NCBI RefSeq assembly: GCF_002379085.1
Contig: NZ_NBZW01000015.1
Span: 1 to 64,000 of the forward strand
Length of the DNA stretch: 64,000 bases
Direction of reading: 5' to 3'
Origin: Polaromonas sp. AET17H-212
GTDB lineage: Bacteria > Pseudomonadota > Gammaproteobacteria > Burkholderiales > Burkholderiaceae_C
Positions 9,930 through 19,813 of this stretch are shown here, one piece after another. Within the stretch, counting starts at the first letter, position 1; every line of letters starts with the position of its first letter. The position numbers and the translations under genes are program-made. The notes under the pieces are model-generated. The model saw nothing but the letters and a program-made list of their open reading frames with translations, was not told where the DNA came from and did not search any database.

Positions 9930-11140
9930 ACCCGTTCACCTTCAAAAACTGTTTGCAGGCGCGGATTCGCGCCGAGGGCACAGGCCAGTTGCGCGGGATG
10001 GGCCACATCCCACAACACGAAGTCGGCACGTTTGCCGGGGGCGATGACACCGCGATCGGCCAGCCCCAGCGCTTTCGCCGCATGGCGGGTGACGCCGGCC
10101 AGCGCCTCCTCGGGGGTCAGGCGAAACAGCGTGCAGGCCATGTTGAGCATCAGCAGCAGCGAGGTGCAGGGCGAGCTGCCGGGGTTGCAGTCGGTGGAGA
10201 TCGCCATCGCCACGCCGTGCTCGCGCAGCAGGGCCACCGGCGGCAGTTTGGTTTCTCGCAGAAAATAAAACGCCCCGGGCAGCAGCACGGCCACACTGCC
10301 GGCGGCCGCCATCGCGGCGGCCCCTTGCTCGCCCAGCCACTCCAGGTGATCGCAGCTGAGCGCGCCATAACGCGCGGCGAGCTCGGCACCACCGCTGTCG
10401 CTGAGCTGCTCGGCGTGCAGCTTGACCGGCAGGCCCAGTGCGTGGGCCGCCTGGAACACCCGTTCGGTCTGCGCCGTGTTGAAGGCAATCCGTTCACAAA
10501 ACGCATCCACCGCATCGACCAGGCCTTCGGCATGCAGCAGCGGCAACATGCGCACCACCTCGTCCACGTAGGCATCCGCGCGGCCGGCAAACTCGGGGGG
10601 AATGGCGTGGGCGCCCAGAAAGGTGGTGCGGACGTCCACCGGCTGGCCACGGCCCAGGCCACGCGCCACGCGCAAGGCCTTGCGTTCGTGCTCGAATGCC
10701 AGGCCATAACCCGACTTGATCTCCAGCGTGGTCACGCCTTCGGCGACCAACGCCCGCAGGCGCTTGAGGCTCTGCGCTTCCAGTTCCTGCTCGGTCGCGG
10801 CGCGCGTGGCTTTCACCGTCGAATTGATGCCGCCACCGGCGCGTGCCACGTCTTCATAACTCGCGCCCTGCAGGCGCAATTCGAACTCGTGGGCACGGTC
10901 GCCGCCGTACACCAGGTGGGTGTGGCAATCAATCAGGCCCGGCGTGACCAGCGCACCGCCGGCATCGTGCTCGTGTGTGCAGCGTGCCGCCAGGTCTGCC
11001 GGCAGCTCGCTGTGCGGCCCGACCCAGGCGATGCGTCCGCCCTCCAGCACCAGGGCCGCGTCCTCGATCAGGCCGTAAGGCGCGGGATGCGAAGGCTGCA
11101 GGGTGGCGACGCGGCAATGCCGCCAGAGCTGCAACGTCAT
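9926..11140 (-). CDS. hutI: Imidazolonepropionase
   Basis: A 404-residue amidohydrolase-superfamily enzyme that opens imidazolone-5-propionate to N-formimidoyl-glutamate, step three of the pathway. Seen: metal-binding [35 protein letters not shown] and [10 protein letters not shown], the usual HutI blocks. Length matches the family (about 405). Start and stop overlap hutD and hutG by four bases each (ATGA), placing it in the middle of the leftward hut operon. Confidence 0.96.
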   Translation of the reverse strand: MTLQLWRHCRVATLQPSHPAPYGLIEDAALVLEGGRIAWVGPHSELPADLAARCTHEHDAGGALVTPGLIDCHTHLVYGGDRAHEFELRLQGASYEDVARAGGGINSTVKATRAATEQELEAQSLKRLRALVAEGVTTLEIKSGYGLAFEHERKALRVARGLGRGQPVDVRTTFLGAHAIPPEFAGRADAYVDEVVRMLPLLHAEGLVDAVDAFCERIAFNTAQTERVFQAAHALGLPVKLHAEQLSDSGGAELAARYGALSCDHLEWLGEQGAAAMAAAGSVAVLLPGAFYFLRETKLPPVALLREHGVAMAISTDCNPGSSPCTSLLLMLNMACTLFRLTPEEALAGVTRHAAKALGLADRGVIAPGKRADFVLWDVAHPAQLACALGANPRLQTVFEGERV

Positions 11141-11697
11141 CGTGCCATTTCCATCCAGAGCGCGGTGGCTGCCTCAATACGCACCGAGGCCCCGTCGGCG
11201 AGCGCGCGCCAGGCCAGGGTGTGCGGCGGCACCGTCACAAACTTCCTGTTGACCTGCACGGTCACCGGCTCGTCCCAGGCGTACACGGCGACACGGGTGC
11301 CGGATTTGACCTCCACATCCAGCACCCCCAGCACACGGACCAGACGCGCGCTGCCATGCCCTTTCTTGAGCATCAGGTTGAAGTCTTCGGTGGGACCTTC
11401 GATCAGTTCGCAATTGCAGGCCAGGGCACCGTCAAAACACAGCGGCTCGCCTTGCGGCGTCAACTCCCGGATCTGCCCGTCCAGCGTCAGCCGCACACCC
11501 GCGCCACCCAGCACCGCGAACCAGCGCTGCACCCCTTCATAGCGCGAAAACAGCCCGTTTTTTTCGACCTCGGCCACCGAGATGCGCCAGTCCCAGTCCT
11601 CGGCGGTGGGCCAGGCCAGCAATTCGCGCGTGATGCCGCCGCCGTTGCGCCAGGCCGTGGGCGCCACCTCTTCCAGGGGAATGATTTGCCAGCTCAT
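11137..11697 (-). CDS. hutD: HutD family protein
   Basis: A 186-residue cupin-fold HutD protein. HutD is thought to tune pathway flux, perhaps by binding formylglutamate and limiting hut expression; it is not a pathway enzyme. Seen: [26 protein letters not shown] and [10 protein letters not shown], the family core. The start [10 protein letters not shown] at 11697 is chosen for its strong ribosome binding site GGAGG seven bases upstream; the frame is open further upstream. It lies between hutC (46-base gap) and hutI (four-base overlap). Confidence 0.9.
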   Translation of the reverse strand: MSWQIIPLEEVAPTAWRNGGGITRELLAWPTAEDWDWRISVAEVEKNGLFSRYEGVQRWFAVLGGAGVRLTLDGQIRELTPQGEPLCFDGALACNCELIEGPTEDFNLMLKKGHGSARLVRVLGVLDVEVKSGTRVAVYAWDEPVTVQVNRKFVTVPPHTLAWRALADGASVRIEAATALWMEMAR

Positions 11698-11743
11698 GGG
11701 TTGACCTCCGCGTGATGGATGCGTGTGGGGAATGGGTGTCCAT

Positions 11744-12454
11744 TCATGCCTGAAATTGTCCTGCAAAGCTGTAACGCGTGCCAGGATATATCAGCCGGGC
11801 CACGCTGGCCACATGGGCCCCGCTGACGGTGCGCCGCATCATGGCCAGGCAGGGCTCGCCGCGCTTGATGCCCAGCTGTCTGGCCTCCTGCGCGCTGGGC
11901 AGGCAGGCCTCGATCGAATAACTGGCCTCGGTCAGCGGTGCATGTTGCAGCAGGTGGTGGGTGGGTGTGGTTAGTGTGAAGTCGGTTTCCAGGAAATCGG
12001 GCGCCGCCGCCGGATTGACGTAGCGGTCCTCGTACTGGATGGGCACACCGTTTTCAAGATGCACCAGCATGGTGTGGAAAACCCGGGCGCCGGTGCGCAG
12101 GCCCAGCGTCCTGGCCAGGTCGGCGCTGGCCTTTTCGGCCTCCACCATCAGCACCCGGGTGGTGTGCACATGGCCGCGCTCCACCACTTCTTCATGAATG
12201 TCGCGAATCGTGAGCCGGGAGGAGATGCGGTGCAGCTCGGCCACGCGCGTGCCCGAACCCTGCACACGCGTCACCATGCCCTCGGCGGTCAGTTCGCGCA
12301 GGGCACGGTTAACCGTCATGCGGCTGATGCCGAACTGCGCCGCCAGCGCCGCCTCGCTGGGCACCGGGTCGCCGGGCTTCCAGGTGCCGGCGCTGATGCG
12401 TGTCTTGATGAAGGCTTTGACCTGCTCATAGGCAGGCAACAGGGGTTTTGCCAT
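11744..12454 (-). CDS. hutC: Histidine utilisation repressor (GntR/HutC family)
   Basis: A 236-residue regulator with an N-terminal GntR winged helix (about residues 8-75, with PSEAALAAQFGISRMTVNRA as the helix-turn-helix) and a C-terminal UTRA ligand-binding domain. HutC proteins repress hut genes and are released by urocanate. It is the first gene of the leftward operon and diverges from hutU across a 110-base region holding a matching palindromic operator (12483-12496), so autoregulation together with control of hutU is expected. Confidence 0.95.
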   Translation of the reverse strand: MAKPLLPAYEQVKAFIKTRISAGTWKPGDPVPSEAALAAQFGISRMTVNRALRELTAEGMVTRVQGSGTRVAELHRISSRLTIRDIHEEVVERGHVHTTRVLMVEAEKASADLARTLGLRTGARVFHTMLVHLENGVPIQYEDRYVNPAAAPDFLETDFTLTTPTHHLLQHAPLTEASYSIEACLPSAQEARQLGIKRGEPCLAMMRRTVSGAHVASVARLIYPGTRYSFAGQFQA

Positions 12455-12473
12455 AAGCCGTAGATTACCCCAG

Positions 12474-12502
12474 TTGACACAAGTTGTATAGACAACTAGG
12501 AT
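12474..12502 (+). promoter_or_regulatory. hutU promoter
   Basis: A perfect -35 TTGACA (12474-12479) is separated by 17 bases from TAGGAT (12497-12502). The spacing is ideal for a sigma-70 promoter, and transcription would start about 55 bases before the hutU start codon. Confidence 0.7.
12483..12496. promoter_or_regulatory. HutC operator
   Basis: The palindrome GTTGTATAGACAAC closely matches known HutC sites (core TTGTATAtACAA type). It lies wholly inside the -35/-10 spacer of the hutU promoter, so bound repressor would block RNA polymerase directly. Confidence 0.75.
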
Positions 12503-12564
12503 TTGCCGGAACGAATCTTGCGCGTTTTACCCCGCCCGGCAAGACAGCCATGAAGGAGCCACCC

Positions 12565-14268
12565 GTGTCAGACCTTTCCCAAACCCCTTTCCTCGACAGC
12601 AAGGCCAGGCCGGTGCGTGCGCCGCGCGGCAGCACCCTCAGTTGCGCCAACTGGCAGATTGAAGCGGCCTACCGCATGATCCAGAACAACCTGGACCCGG
12701 AAGTCGCCGAGAACCCCGACGAACTCGTGGTCTACGGCGGCATCGGCAAGGCCGCGCGCAACTGGCCGGCGTTTGACGCCATCCTCGACTCGCTGCGAAA
12801 ACTCAAGCCCGACGAAACCCTGCTGGTGCAATCAGGCAAACCGGTCGGTGTCTTCCGTACCCACCCCGGCGCGCCGCGTGTGCTGATCGCCAACTCCAAC
12901 CTGGTGCCCAAGTGGGCGACCTGGGAGCATTTCAACGAGCTCGACCGCGCCGGGCTGATGATGTACGGCCAGATGACAGCTGGTAGCTGGATTTACATTG
13001 GCACACAAGGCATCGTGCAGGGCACCTACGAAACCTTTGTCGAAGCCGGTCGCCAGCATTTCAATGGGGATCTGGCCGGCCGCTGGGTGCTGACTGCCGG
13101 CCTGGGCGGCATGGGCGGCGCGCAGCCGCTGGCCGCGACCTTCGCCGGCGCCTGTTCGCTCAACATCGAATGCCAGCAGTCGCGCATCGATTTCCGGCTG
13201 CGCACCAGATACGTCGACAAACAAGCCAAAGACCTCGACGAGGCCCTGGCGCTGATCAAGCACCACACCGGGCGCAAGGAAGCAGTGTCGGTTGCCCTGT
13301 GCGGCAATGCCGCCGAGATCGTGCCCGAACTGGCCCGCCGCGCCGCGGCCGGCGGCATGCGCCCCGACCTCGTCACCGACCAGACCTCGGCGCACGACAT
13401 CATCAACGGTTACCTGCCCGCGGGCTGGAGCGTGGCGCAATGGCAGGCCGCGCAGAAAGACCCGGCGCAACATGCGGCACTCACGAAAGCTGCCGGCGAA
13501 TCCTGCGCCATCCACGTCCGGGCCATGCTCGAATTTCACGCCATGGGCATCCCCACGGTGGACTACGGCAACAACCTGCGCCAGGTCGCCAAGGACTTCG
13601 GCGTCGCCAACGCGTTTGACTACCCGGGTTTTGTGCCGGCCTACATCCGGCCGCTGTTTTGCCGCGGCGTCGGCCCCTTCCGCTGGGTAGCCCTCTCCGG
13701 CGACCCCGAAGACATTCGCAAGACCGATGCGAAGATGAAAGAACTCTTCCCCGACAACAAGCACCTGCACCGCTGGCTGGACATGGCCGAAGAACGCATC
13801 AGCTTCCAGGGCCTGCCGGCACGCATTTGCTGGATAGGCCTGGGCGAGCGGCATCTGGCCGGCCTGGCCTTCAACGCCATGGTGAAGTCGGGCGAGCTCA
13901 AGGCGCCCATCGTGATCGGCCGCGACCACCTCGACAGCGGCTCGGTCGCCTCGCCGAACCGTGAAACCGAAGCCATGAAGGACGGCAGCGATGCCGTCAG
14001 CGACTGGCCGCTGCTCAACGCCTTGCTCAACACCGCGAGCGGCGCCACCTGGGTCAGCCTGCACCATGGCGGCGGCGTCGGCATGGGTTATTCGCAGCAT
14101 TCGGGCGTGGTCATCGTCTGCGACGGCACGGACGAAGCGGCAGAACGCCTTGAACGGGTGCTGTTCAACGACCCGGCCACCGGCGTGATGCGCCATGCCG
14201 ATGCCGGCTACGACATTGCCAAAGCCAGCGCCAGGGAACATGGCCTGAACCTGCCGATGATCGGCTGA
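12565..14268 (+). CDS. hutU: Urocanate hydratase (urocanase)
   Basis: A 567-residue urocanase that converts urocanate to imidazolone propionate with tightly bound NAD+, step two of the pathway. Seen: [25 protein letters not shown], the NAD-binding [19 protein letters not shown] and the active-site region [15 protein letters not shown]. The start is set at GTG 12565 because AAGGAG lies six bases before it; the ATG at 12550 overlaps that site. Family length is about 555-570. The promoter and HutC operator are directly upstream, and hutH follows after 94 bases containing a hairpin-forming repeat. Confidence 0.96.
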   Translation: MSDLSQTPFLDSKARPVRAPRGSTLSCANWQIEAAYRMIQNNLDPEVAENPDELVVYGGIGKAARNWPAFDAILDSLRKLKPDETLLVQSGKPVGVFRTHPGAPRVLIANSNLVPKWATWEHFNELDRAGLMMYGQMTAGSWIYIGTQGIVQGTYETFVEAGRQHFNGDLAGRWVLTAGLGGMGGAQPLAATFAGACSLNIECQQSRIDFRLRTRYVDKQAKDLDEALALIKHHTGRKEAVSVALCGNAAEIVPELARRAAAGGMRPDLVTDQTSAHDIINGYLPAGWSVAQWQAAQKDPAQHAALTKAAGESCAIHVRAMLEFHAMGIPTVDYGNNLRQVAKDFGVANAFDYPGFVPAYIRPLFCRGVGPFRWVALSGDPEDIRKTDAKMKELFPDNKHLHRWLDMAEERISFQGLPARICWIGLGERHLAGLAFNAMVKSGELKAPIVIGRDHLDSGSVASPNRETEAMKDGSDAVSDWPLLNALLNTASGATWVSLHHGGGVGMGYSQHSGVVIVCDGTDEAAERLERVLFNDPATGVMRHADAGYDIAKASAREHGLNLPMIG

Positions 14269-14277
14269 ACCCACTTC

Positions 14278-14347
14278 CGTTCGGGCTGAGCCCGTCGAAG
14301 CCTGTCCCAAATTGCATGGGACCCCTTCGACAAACGCCGGGCGAACG
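14278..14347. repeat. Interspersed repeat family B, inverted pair forming a hairpin
   Basis: A left arm GTTCGGGCTGAGCCCGTCGA (from 14279) and a right arm CTTCGACAAACGCCGGGCGA (from 14334) are two diverged copies in opposite orientation. The loop adds a smaller stem GTCCC/GGGAC. It lies between hutU and hutH and could form a large mRNA hairpin. Confidence 0.7.
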
Positions 14348-14362
14348 GAGAAAAAAAACACC

Positions 14363-15916
14363 ATGCCTGACAAAGAACTCCTGATTCCCGGCCAGCTCTC
14401 CATGGCACAGTTGCGCCGCCTCTGCGCGGTCGTGCCACCACCGGTCCGGCTGGACGACGCCTGCCGCCCCGGCGTGCGTGCCAGCGCCGCGCTGGTGCAC
14501 CAGGCGGCCAGCAGCGGCGCCGCGGTGTACGGCGTGAACACCGGCTTCGGCAAGCTGGCCAACACGCGCATCGCCAGGGAAGACCTGGCCATTTTGCAGC
14601 TCAAGCTGCTGCGTTCGCACGCCGTCGGCGTGGGCGAGCCGTTGTCCCGGCGTGTGGTGCACCTGATCCTGCTGCTCAAGGCAGCCAGCCTGGCGCGGGG
14701 TTATTCGGGTGTGCGCGAAGAGGTCATCGATGCCCTGCTTGATCTGCACAACCACGGCATCTGCCCGGTCATTCCCTGCCAGGGCTCGGTCGGCGCCTCG
14801 GGCGACCTGGCACCATTGGCGCACCTTTGCCTGCCCCTGATTGGCGAAGGTGAAGTTTTCTACAAGGACCAGCGCCTGCCGGCCGCCGCCGCGCTGAAGC
14901 AGGCCGGCCTGCCAGCCCTGCAGCTCTCGGCCAAGGAAGGCCTGGCGCTGATCAACGGCACACAGGTCTCGACCGCACTGGCGCTTGATGCACTGTTTGC
15001 CACCGAGCGCCTGCTTGAAGCGGCGGTGATCTCGGGCGCCCTGACGCTGGACGCCGCGCGCGGCAGCGACGGCCCGTTTGACCCGCGTATTCATGCGGTG
15101 CGCGGCCAGCCCGGGCAGATCGCCTGCGCCGCGGCCTACCGCGCCCTGATGATCGGCAGCGAGATTCGCAGGTCGCACCTCGACAACGACGACCGTGTGC
15201 AGGACCCGTATTGCCTGCGCTGCCAGCCGCAGGTCATGGGGGCCTGCCTGGACCAGTTGCGTTACGCCGCCAGGGTGCTGGCGATCGAGGCCAATGCCGT
15301 CACCGACAACCCACTGGTGTTTGCCGACGAGGGCAACCTGCTCTCCGGCGGAAATTTCCACGCCGAGCCGGTCGCGCTGGTCTGCGATGCGCTGGCCGTG
15401 GCGATTGCAGAGATCGGCGCCATCACCGAGCGCCGCATCGCCATGCTGGTCGATACCGTGGTCTCGCGCCTGCCGCCTTTCCTGACGCCCGATGCCGGGC
15501 TCAACTCCGGCTTCATGATCGTGCACGTCACGGCGGCCGCGTTGGCGTCCGAGAACAAGTCACTGGCGCACCCGGCCAGCGTGGACAGCCTGCCAACCTC
15601 GGCCAACCAGGAAGACCACGTCAGCATGGCCACCTTTGCGGCCCGCCGCCTGCAGCCCATGCTGCGCAACACGGCGCATATTGTCGGCATCGAGCTGCTG
15701 GCCGCGGCCCAGGGCATTGAATTTTTGCGCCCGCTCAAAAGCTCGGCACCGCTGGAGCGTGTGTTGCGCCTGATCCGCATCGTCTCGCCGGCCATGATGG
15801 AAGACCGCAGCCTGGCCCGCGACATGGAAGCCGTGCACCACCTGGTGGCCAGCGGTGACGTTGCACGCGCACTGGATGCCGACATGCCCGAGCTGCACGC
15901 CCTGAGGCTGGCATGA
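14363..15916 (+). CDS. hutH: Histidine ammonia-lyase
   Basis: A 517-residue lyase that deaminates histidine to urocanate, the first step. The MIO cofactor forms autocatalytically from Ala145-Ser146-Gly147 in [14 protein letters not shown]. Also seen: [11 protein letters not shown] near the N-terminus and [14 protein letters not shown] near the C-terminus, both conserved in the family. Start at 14363 follows GGAG about ten bases upstream. It sits downstream of hutU and upstream of an ABC transporter on the same strand, consistent with one catabolic operon. Confidence 0.96.
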   Translation: MPDKELLIPGQLSMAQLRRLCAVVPPPVRLDDACRPGVRASAALVHQAASSGAAVYGVNTGFGKLANTRIAREDLAILQLKLLRSHAVGVGEPLSRRVVHLILLLKAASLARGYSGVREEVIDALLDLHNHGICPVIPCQGSVGASGDLAPLAHLCLPLIGEGEVFYKDQRLPAAAALKQAGLPALQLSAKEGLALINGTQVSTALALDALFATERLLEAAVISGALTLDAARGSDGPFDPRIHAVRGQPGQIACAAAYRALMIGSEIRRSHLDNDDRVQDPYCLRCQPQVMGACLDQLRYAARVLAIEANAVTDNPLVFADEGNLLSGGNFHAEPVALVCDALAVAIAEIGAITERRIAMLVDTVVSRLPPFLTPDAGLNSGFMIVHVTAAALASENKSLAHPASVDSLPTSANQEDHVSMATFAARRLQPMLRNTAHIVGIELLAAAQGIEFLRPLKSSAPLERVLRLIRIVSPAMMEDRSLARDMEAVHHLVASGDVARALDADMPELHALRLA

Positions 15917-15971
15917 ACACTGCATACCCTCCGATCACCCTTCCCTTCGCAAGTCAACCCAAGGAGTTCCC

Positions 15972-16916
15972 ATGAAGAAGCTGCTGACCCTGTCCCTCGT
16001 CGCCCTGGCCTGTGTCTCTGCACAGGCGCAGGAAACCAAAATCACTTTGGGCATGTCGGGCTGGACCGGCTTTGCGCCGCTGACCCTGGCCAAGGAAGCC
16101 GGCATCTTCAAGAAGAACGGCCTGGATGTGACGATCAAGAAAATTCCGCAAAAAGACCGCCACCTCGCGATTGCCTCGGGGGACGTGCAGTGCGCCGCCA
16201 CCACGGTGGAGACCTGGATCGTCTGGAACGCCAATGGCGTGGCCACCACGCAGATTTTCCAGCTCGACAAGAGCTACGGCGCCGACGGCATGGTGGTCAA
16301 ACCCAACATCGCCAAGATCAGCGACCTCAAGGGCAAAACCGTGGCCGCCAGCGCGCCCGGCACCGCGCCCTGGTTCACCCTGGCCTGGATGCTCAAGAAA
16401 AACGGCCTGAGCCCGAAAGACGTGAAGATCGTCAACCTCGAGCCGCAAGCCGCCGCCAACGCGATGATTGCCGGCACCGACGGCATCGACGCCGCCATGA
16501 CTTACGAGCCGTACCTCGGTGCGGTGCGCGCCAAGCCGGAAGCCGGCAAGATCATCGCCACCACCCTCGACTACCCGATGATCATGGACACCGTGGGCTG
16601 CACCCCCAGGTTTTTGGCCGACAGCCCGAAAGCCGCCAAGGCCCTGGCCGACAGTTACTTCGAAGCGCTGGACATGATCCAGAAAGACCCGGAGAAGAGT
16701 TTCGAGATCATGGGCGCCGACGTGAAGCAGCCGGCCGACAAGTTCGAAGCCAGCCAGAAGTACCTGCGTTGGCAGGACCGCGCCGCCAACCAGAAGTTCT
16801 TTGCCGGCGAACACGCTGCCTTCAGCAAGGAAGCCGCCGACCTGCTGCTCGAAGCCGGTGTCATCAAGGCCCTGCCCGACATGAGCAAGCTGGCCGACAC
16901 GCGCTTCCTGAAGTGA
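15972..16916 (+). CDS. NitT/TauT-type ABC transporter substrate-binding protein
   Basis: A 314-residue periplasmic binding protein with a signal peptide (residues 1 to about 20, ending AQA) and the fold of the nitrate/sulfonate/taurine group (NMT1-like): ITLGMSGWTGFAPLTLAKEAGIF at the start, then AIASGDVQ and LKGKTVAASAPGTAP. AAGGAG precedes the ATG. It is the first of three ABC transporter genes after hutH. By position it may import histidine, urocanate or a related imidazole compound, but this family usually binds other ligands, so that is inference only. Confidence 0.88.
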   Translation: MKKLLTLSLVALACVSAQAQETKITLGMSGWTGFAPLTLAKEAGIFKKNGLDVTIKKIPQKDRHLAIASGDVQCAATTVETWIVWNANGVATTQIFQLDKSYGADGMVVKPNIAKISDLKGKTVAASAPGTAPWFTLAWMLKKNGLSPKDVKIVNLEPQAAANAMIAGTDGIDAAMTYEPYLGAVRAKPEAGKIIATTLDYPMIMDTVGCTPRFLADSPKAAKALADSYFEALDMIQKDPEKSFEIMGADVKQPADKFEASQKYLRWQDRAANQKFFAGEHAAFSKEAADLLLEAGVIKALPDMSKLADTRFLK

Positions 16917-16953
16917 TTTCTTCATGCATCGCGCTGTGCAGCGGAGCTTCTTC

Positions 16954-17727
16954 ATGAAGCCGCTGCAGCCCGTGGCCCCCGGCACGCGTGTCGTGCTGGG
17001 GATCAGTTTTTTCATCCTGTTCTTCGCGGTCTGGGCCTTCGCCACCTTCGGCGGCTATGTGTCCAAAACCTTTCTGGCCGACCCGGTGACCATGGTGCGC
17101 TCGGGTTACGACCTGCTGGCCAACCAGGGCTTCATCAAGGACATCGGCATGACGGTGTGGCGCGTGCTGGGCGGCTTTTTGATTGCTGCCGTGCTGGCCG
17201 TGCCGCTGGGCGTGTTGATGGGCGCCTACAAACCGATCGAAGCATTTTTTGAACCCTTCGTAAGTTTTGCGCGCTACCTCCCGGCCTCGGCCTTCATTCC
17301 GCTGCTGATCCTCTGGGCCGGCATTGGCGAGGCGCAAAAGCTCGCGGTGATTTTCATCGGATCGTTTTTCCAGCTGGTGCTGATGTTCGCGGTCAGCGTG
17401 GGCAACACGCGGCGTGACCTGGTTGAAGCCGCCTACACCCTGGGCGCGGGCGACCGCGGCATCGTCACACGCGTGCTGCTGCCCAGCAGCGCGCCCGAGA
17501 TTGCGGAGACGCTGCGCATGGTGCTGGGCTGGGCCTGGACCTATGTGATCGTCGCCGAACTGATAGGCGCGTCCAGCGGTATCGGCCACATGATCACCGA
17601 CAGCCAGGCGCTGCTGGCCACCGACCAGATCATCTTCGGCATCATCGTGATCGGCGTCATCGGCCTGGTCACCGACTTCGCCTTCAAGGCCATGAACCGA
17701 AAACTTTTTCCCTGGGCAAGGCTGTAA
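16954..17727 (+). CDS. NitT/TauT-type ABC transporter permease
   Basis: A 257-residue inner-membrane permease with about six hydrophobic segments and the EAA-loop motif DLVEAAYTLGAGDRGIVTRV that docks with the ATPase. The start at 16954 (MKPLQPVAP) is chosen for GGAG seven bases upstream; an upstream ATG at 16924 lacks such a site. It lies 37 bases after the binding protein gene and six bases before the ATPase gene, so the three form one transporter. Confidence 0.9.
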   Translation: MKPLQPVAPGTRVVLGISFFILFFAVWAFATFGGYVSKTFLADPVTMVRSGYDLLANQGFIKDIGMTVWRVLGGFLIAAVLAVPLGVLMGAYKPIEAFFEPFVSFARYLPASAFIPLLILWAGIGEAQKLAVIFIGSFFQLVLMFAVSVGNTRRDLVEAAYTLGAGDRGIVTRVLLPSSAPEIAETLRMVLGWAWTYVIVAELIGASSGIGHMITDSQALLATDQIIFGIIVIGVIGLVTDFAFKAMNRKLFPWARL

Positions 17728-17733
17728 GCCGTT

Positions 17734-18525
17734 ATGAACATCCTTGAAATTTCCCAGGTCTCCAAGACCTTCGCCGGCGCCAACGGCGGCACGGTGGCGC
17801 TGCAGGCCACCGACCTGAGTGTGGCGGAGAACGACTTCATCACCATCCTCGGGCCCTCGGGTTGCGGCAAAAGCACGCTGCTGCGCATGGTCGCCGGTCT
17901 GGATACGCCGAGCACTGGCAGCATCACGCTGGACGGCCGGCCGGTCAGCGGCCCGGGTGCCGACCGCGGCATGGTGTTCCAGAGCTACACGCTGTTTCCC
18001 TGGCTCAGCATTCTCGAGAACGTCTGCTTCGGCCTGCGCGAAAAAGGCCTGCCGCTGGCCGAGCAGCACGCGATTGCCCGGCCCTTCATTCAAAAGGTGG
18101 GCCTCAACGGTTTCGAGAACCACTTCCCCAAGCAGCTCTCGGGCGGCATGCAGCAGCGCACCGCTCTGGCCAGAGCCCTGGCGAACGACCCGCGCATGTT
18201 GCTGATGGACGAGCCCTTCGGCGCGCTGGACCACCAGACCCGCGAGCTGATGCAGGAACTGCTGCAGGGCATCTGGGAGGCCGAACGCAAGACCGTGCTG
18301 TTTGTCACCCACGACATCGACGAGGCCATCTTCATGGGCAACCGCGTGGTGGTGATGAGCGCGCGCCCCGGCCGCATCAAGTGCGACCTGCCGGTGCCGA
18401 TCGCCCACCCGCGCCACTACTCGGTCAAGACCACGCCGGTGTTTGTCGAACTGAAGGCGCGGCTGACCGAAGAGATCCGCATCGAGGTGCAGCGTGCCGC
18501 CGGCCTGCTGGCCGAGGCCGCCTGA
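17734..18525 (+). CDS. NitT/TauT-type ABC transporter ATP-binding protein
   Basis: A 263-residue ATPase with Walker A GPSGCGKST, Q-loop in VFQSYTLFPW, signature LSGGMQQR, Walker B LLMDEPFGALD and the switch histidine in VTHDIDEA. It energises the permease encoded just upstream. It is the last gene of the rightward hut block; a family A repeat follows its stop after about 19 bases. Confidence 0.92.
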   Translation: MNILEISQVSKTFAGANGGTVALQATDLSVAENDFITILGPSGCGKSTLLRMVAGLDTPSTGSITLDGRPVSGPGADRGMVFQSYTLFPWLSILENVCFGLREKGLPLAEQHAIARPFIQKVGLNGFENHFPKQLSGGMQQRTALARALANDPRMLLMDEPFGALDHQTRELMQELLQGIWEAERKTVLFVTHDIDEAIFMGNRVVVMSARPGRIKCDLPVPIAHPRHYSVKTTPVFVELKARLTEEIRIEVQRAAGLLAEAA

Positions 18526-18544
18526 TTCATTTCAGGCAAAAGAA

Positions 18545-18593
18545 GGCTCCAGCCCTTTATTTGTTTGGGCTAGCAGCTATCAGCTTCGTAGCA
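18545..18593 (+). repeat. Interspersed repeat family A, copy 2
   Basis: GGCTCCAGCCCTTTATTTG ... AGCAGCTATCAGCTTCGTAGCA. It lies between two convergent genes. The last codons and the stop of the leftward thioesterase gene (18580-18582) fall inside this element. Confidence 0.8.
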
Positions 18594-19056
18594 AGAACGG
18601 GTCGTGATCCTTGCCGTCGCCGATCAGCGGGCCCTGCTTGAAGATGCCGCTGATGCGCAAGGCCGGCTCACCGTCGGCCGTCACCAGGCCCTGGATGAAA
18701 ATCATGTTGCGCGTGCTGCGCAGGATGTCGGCCTGGCCTTGCACCCACGCCCCCAGTCTGGCCGGCGCCAGGTAATCAATTTGCAGGCTGATGGTCGGCA
18801 GAAAGCGCCTGTCGGTGTCGGTCTGGTACATCGCCGCGCAGGGCAGCAGCATGTCCGCAAACGACGCCAGCATGCCGCCGTGGCACATCTGCAGCGGATT
18901 GCTGTGGCGCTCCTCGACGCGAAAACCCAGCAGCAGCCGCTGGCCTTCCAGCCGCGCGTGAAACGGCCCGTTGACCTCAATGAAGGGGCCACCGACACGA
19001 ACAGGAACAAAACCATCGGGGATGGCGGAAGCGCAGGAAGAGGTGGTGTCAGGCAT
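18580..19056 (-). CDS. PaaI/hotdog-family thioesterase
   Basis: A 158-residue hotdog-fold protein of the PaaI/YbgC type, which hydrolyse acyl-CoA thioesters. Seen: the active-site-like block NPLQMCHGGMLASFADMLL and TISLQIDYLAPARLG. The substrate cannot be told. Its last few residues (FLLRS) and stop are encoded by an interspersed repeat, so the C-terminus has probably been replaced by repeat sequence. It is 58 bases downstream of the oxygenase gene on the same strand and could be the last gene of the cox transcript. Confidence 0.8.
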   Translation of the reverse strand: MPDTTSSCASAIPDGFVPVRVGGPFIEVNGPFHARLEGQRLLLGFRVEERHSNPLQMCHGGMLASFADMLLPCAAMYQTDTDRRFLPTISLQIDYLAPARLGAWVQGQADILRSTRNMIFIQGLVTADGEPALRISGIFKQGPLIGDGKDHDPFLLRS

Positions 19057-19114
19057 CCCTCATGCTAACCGGGGCGCGGCTTGCGGCCCGTCCGCTCGGC
19101 GACTGCCCGGTGAC

Positions 19115-19813
19115 TCAAGTGCCCGCGTAGCGGAACAGCTGGTCACCGCCCGGTGCGCGAATTTGCGCGTTGAAGGAAACGATGATGCGATCCCGCTCTC
19201 CGGCGTAAGGCATGGCCTTGTGCGCCAGCATGGCGGGAAACAGGACAAGTTCGCCCTCCTGTGGCGTCACGTCCAGGGTGGCCTGCTGCAGCCAGGCATT
19301 GCCCATGTCGATGTGGGCACCGCCCAGCAACGGGAACATCGGGCTGTAAAAGCGCGTGGCGCCGTTGAGGTCGCCGAAGTCGGGGTGCTGCCGACGCTGC
19401 GCCACCGGATCGATCTGCACGTAATACACCCCCGACCACGAGCAGTTCCCATGGGTGTGAATGTCATGGAAAGTTGCACCGTTCTGGATCTGGAACCACA
19501 CCCCCATCAGTTCTAGCTGCAGCCCGTGCCGGCCCGCCGGCCACACGCCGGCATTGGCCTGCTGCGCCGTGGCCTGCAGGGACGCGGCAATGAACTTGAG
19601 CAGCGCATGGAACTCCGGAAGATCCACCCGGCGCAGCAGATCGTCAGCGCTGGCGTAGAAGTTACCTCCCGGTGCCGCAGCATCCGTGGCACGCATGGCG
19701 CCAAACACCCGGGCCAGCACCGGGTTGACTTCAGCGGCACCTGCAAAGCGGTGCACGGCCAGTGGGACCGGCCAATGCCACTGCAGCGCGCCGTCGGCGA
19801 CAGCCAGCTTCAC
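19115..19813 (-). CDS. Putative 2OG-Fe(II) oxygenase
   Basis: A 232-residue protein resembling the small family of predicted 2-oxoglutarate/iron oxygenases (TIGR02466-like). Seen: a candidate iron-binding HxH in FHDIHTHGNCSWSGVYYVQ, a later histidine in FPAMLAHKAMPY, and RDRIIVSFNAQI with an arginine suited to bind 2-oxoglutarate. The target is unknown. Its ATG overlaps the stop of the upstream mocA-like gene (ATGA, 19810-19813), so it is translationally coupled to the CO dehydrogenase maturation genes, an association I do not recall as described. Confidence 0.78.
   Translation of the reverse strand: MKLAVADGALQWHWPVPLAVHRFAGAAEVNPVLARVFGAMRATDAAAPGGNFYASADDLLRRVDLPEFHALLKFIAASLQATAQQANAGVWPAGRHGLQLELMGVWFQIQNGATFHDIHTHGNCSWSGVYYVQIDPVAQRRQHPDFGDLNGATRFYSPMFPLLGGAHIDMGNAWLQQATLDVTPQEGELVLFPAMLAHKAMPYAGERDRIIVSFNAQIRAPGGDQLFRYAGT

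Noticed and set aside
12975-13000. ACAGCTGGTAGCTGG inside hutU resembles part of repeat family A
   Set aside because: It encodes [14 protein letters not shown], which is conserved in urocanases generally, so the likeness is by chance.
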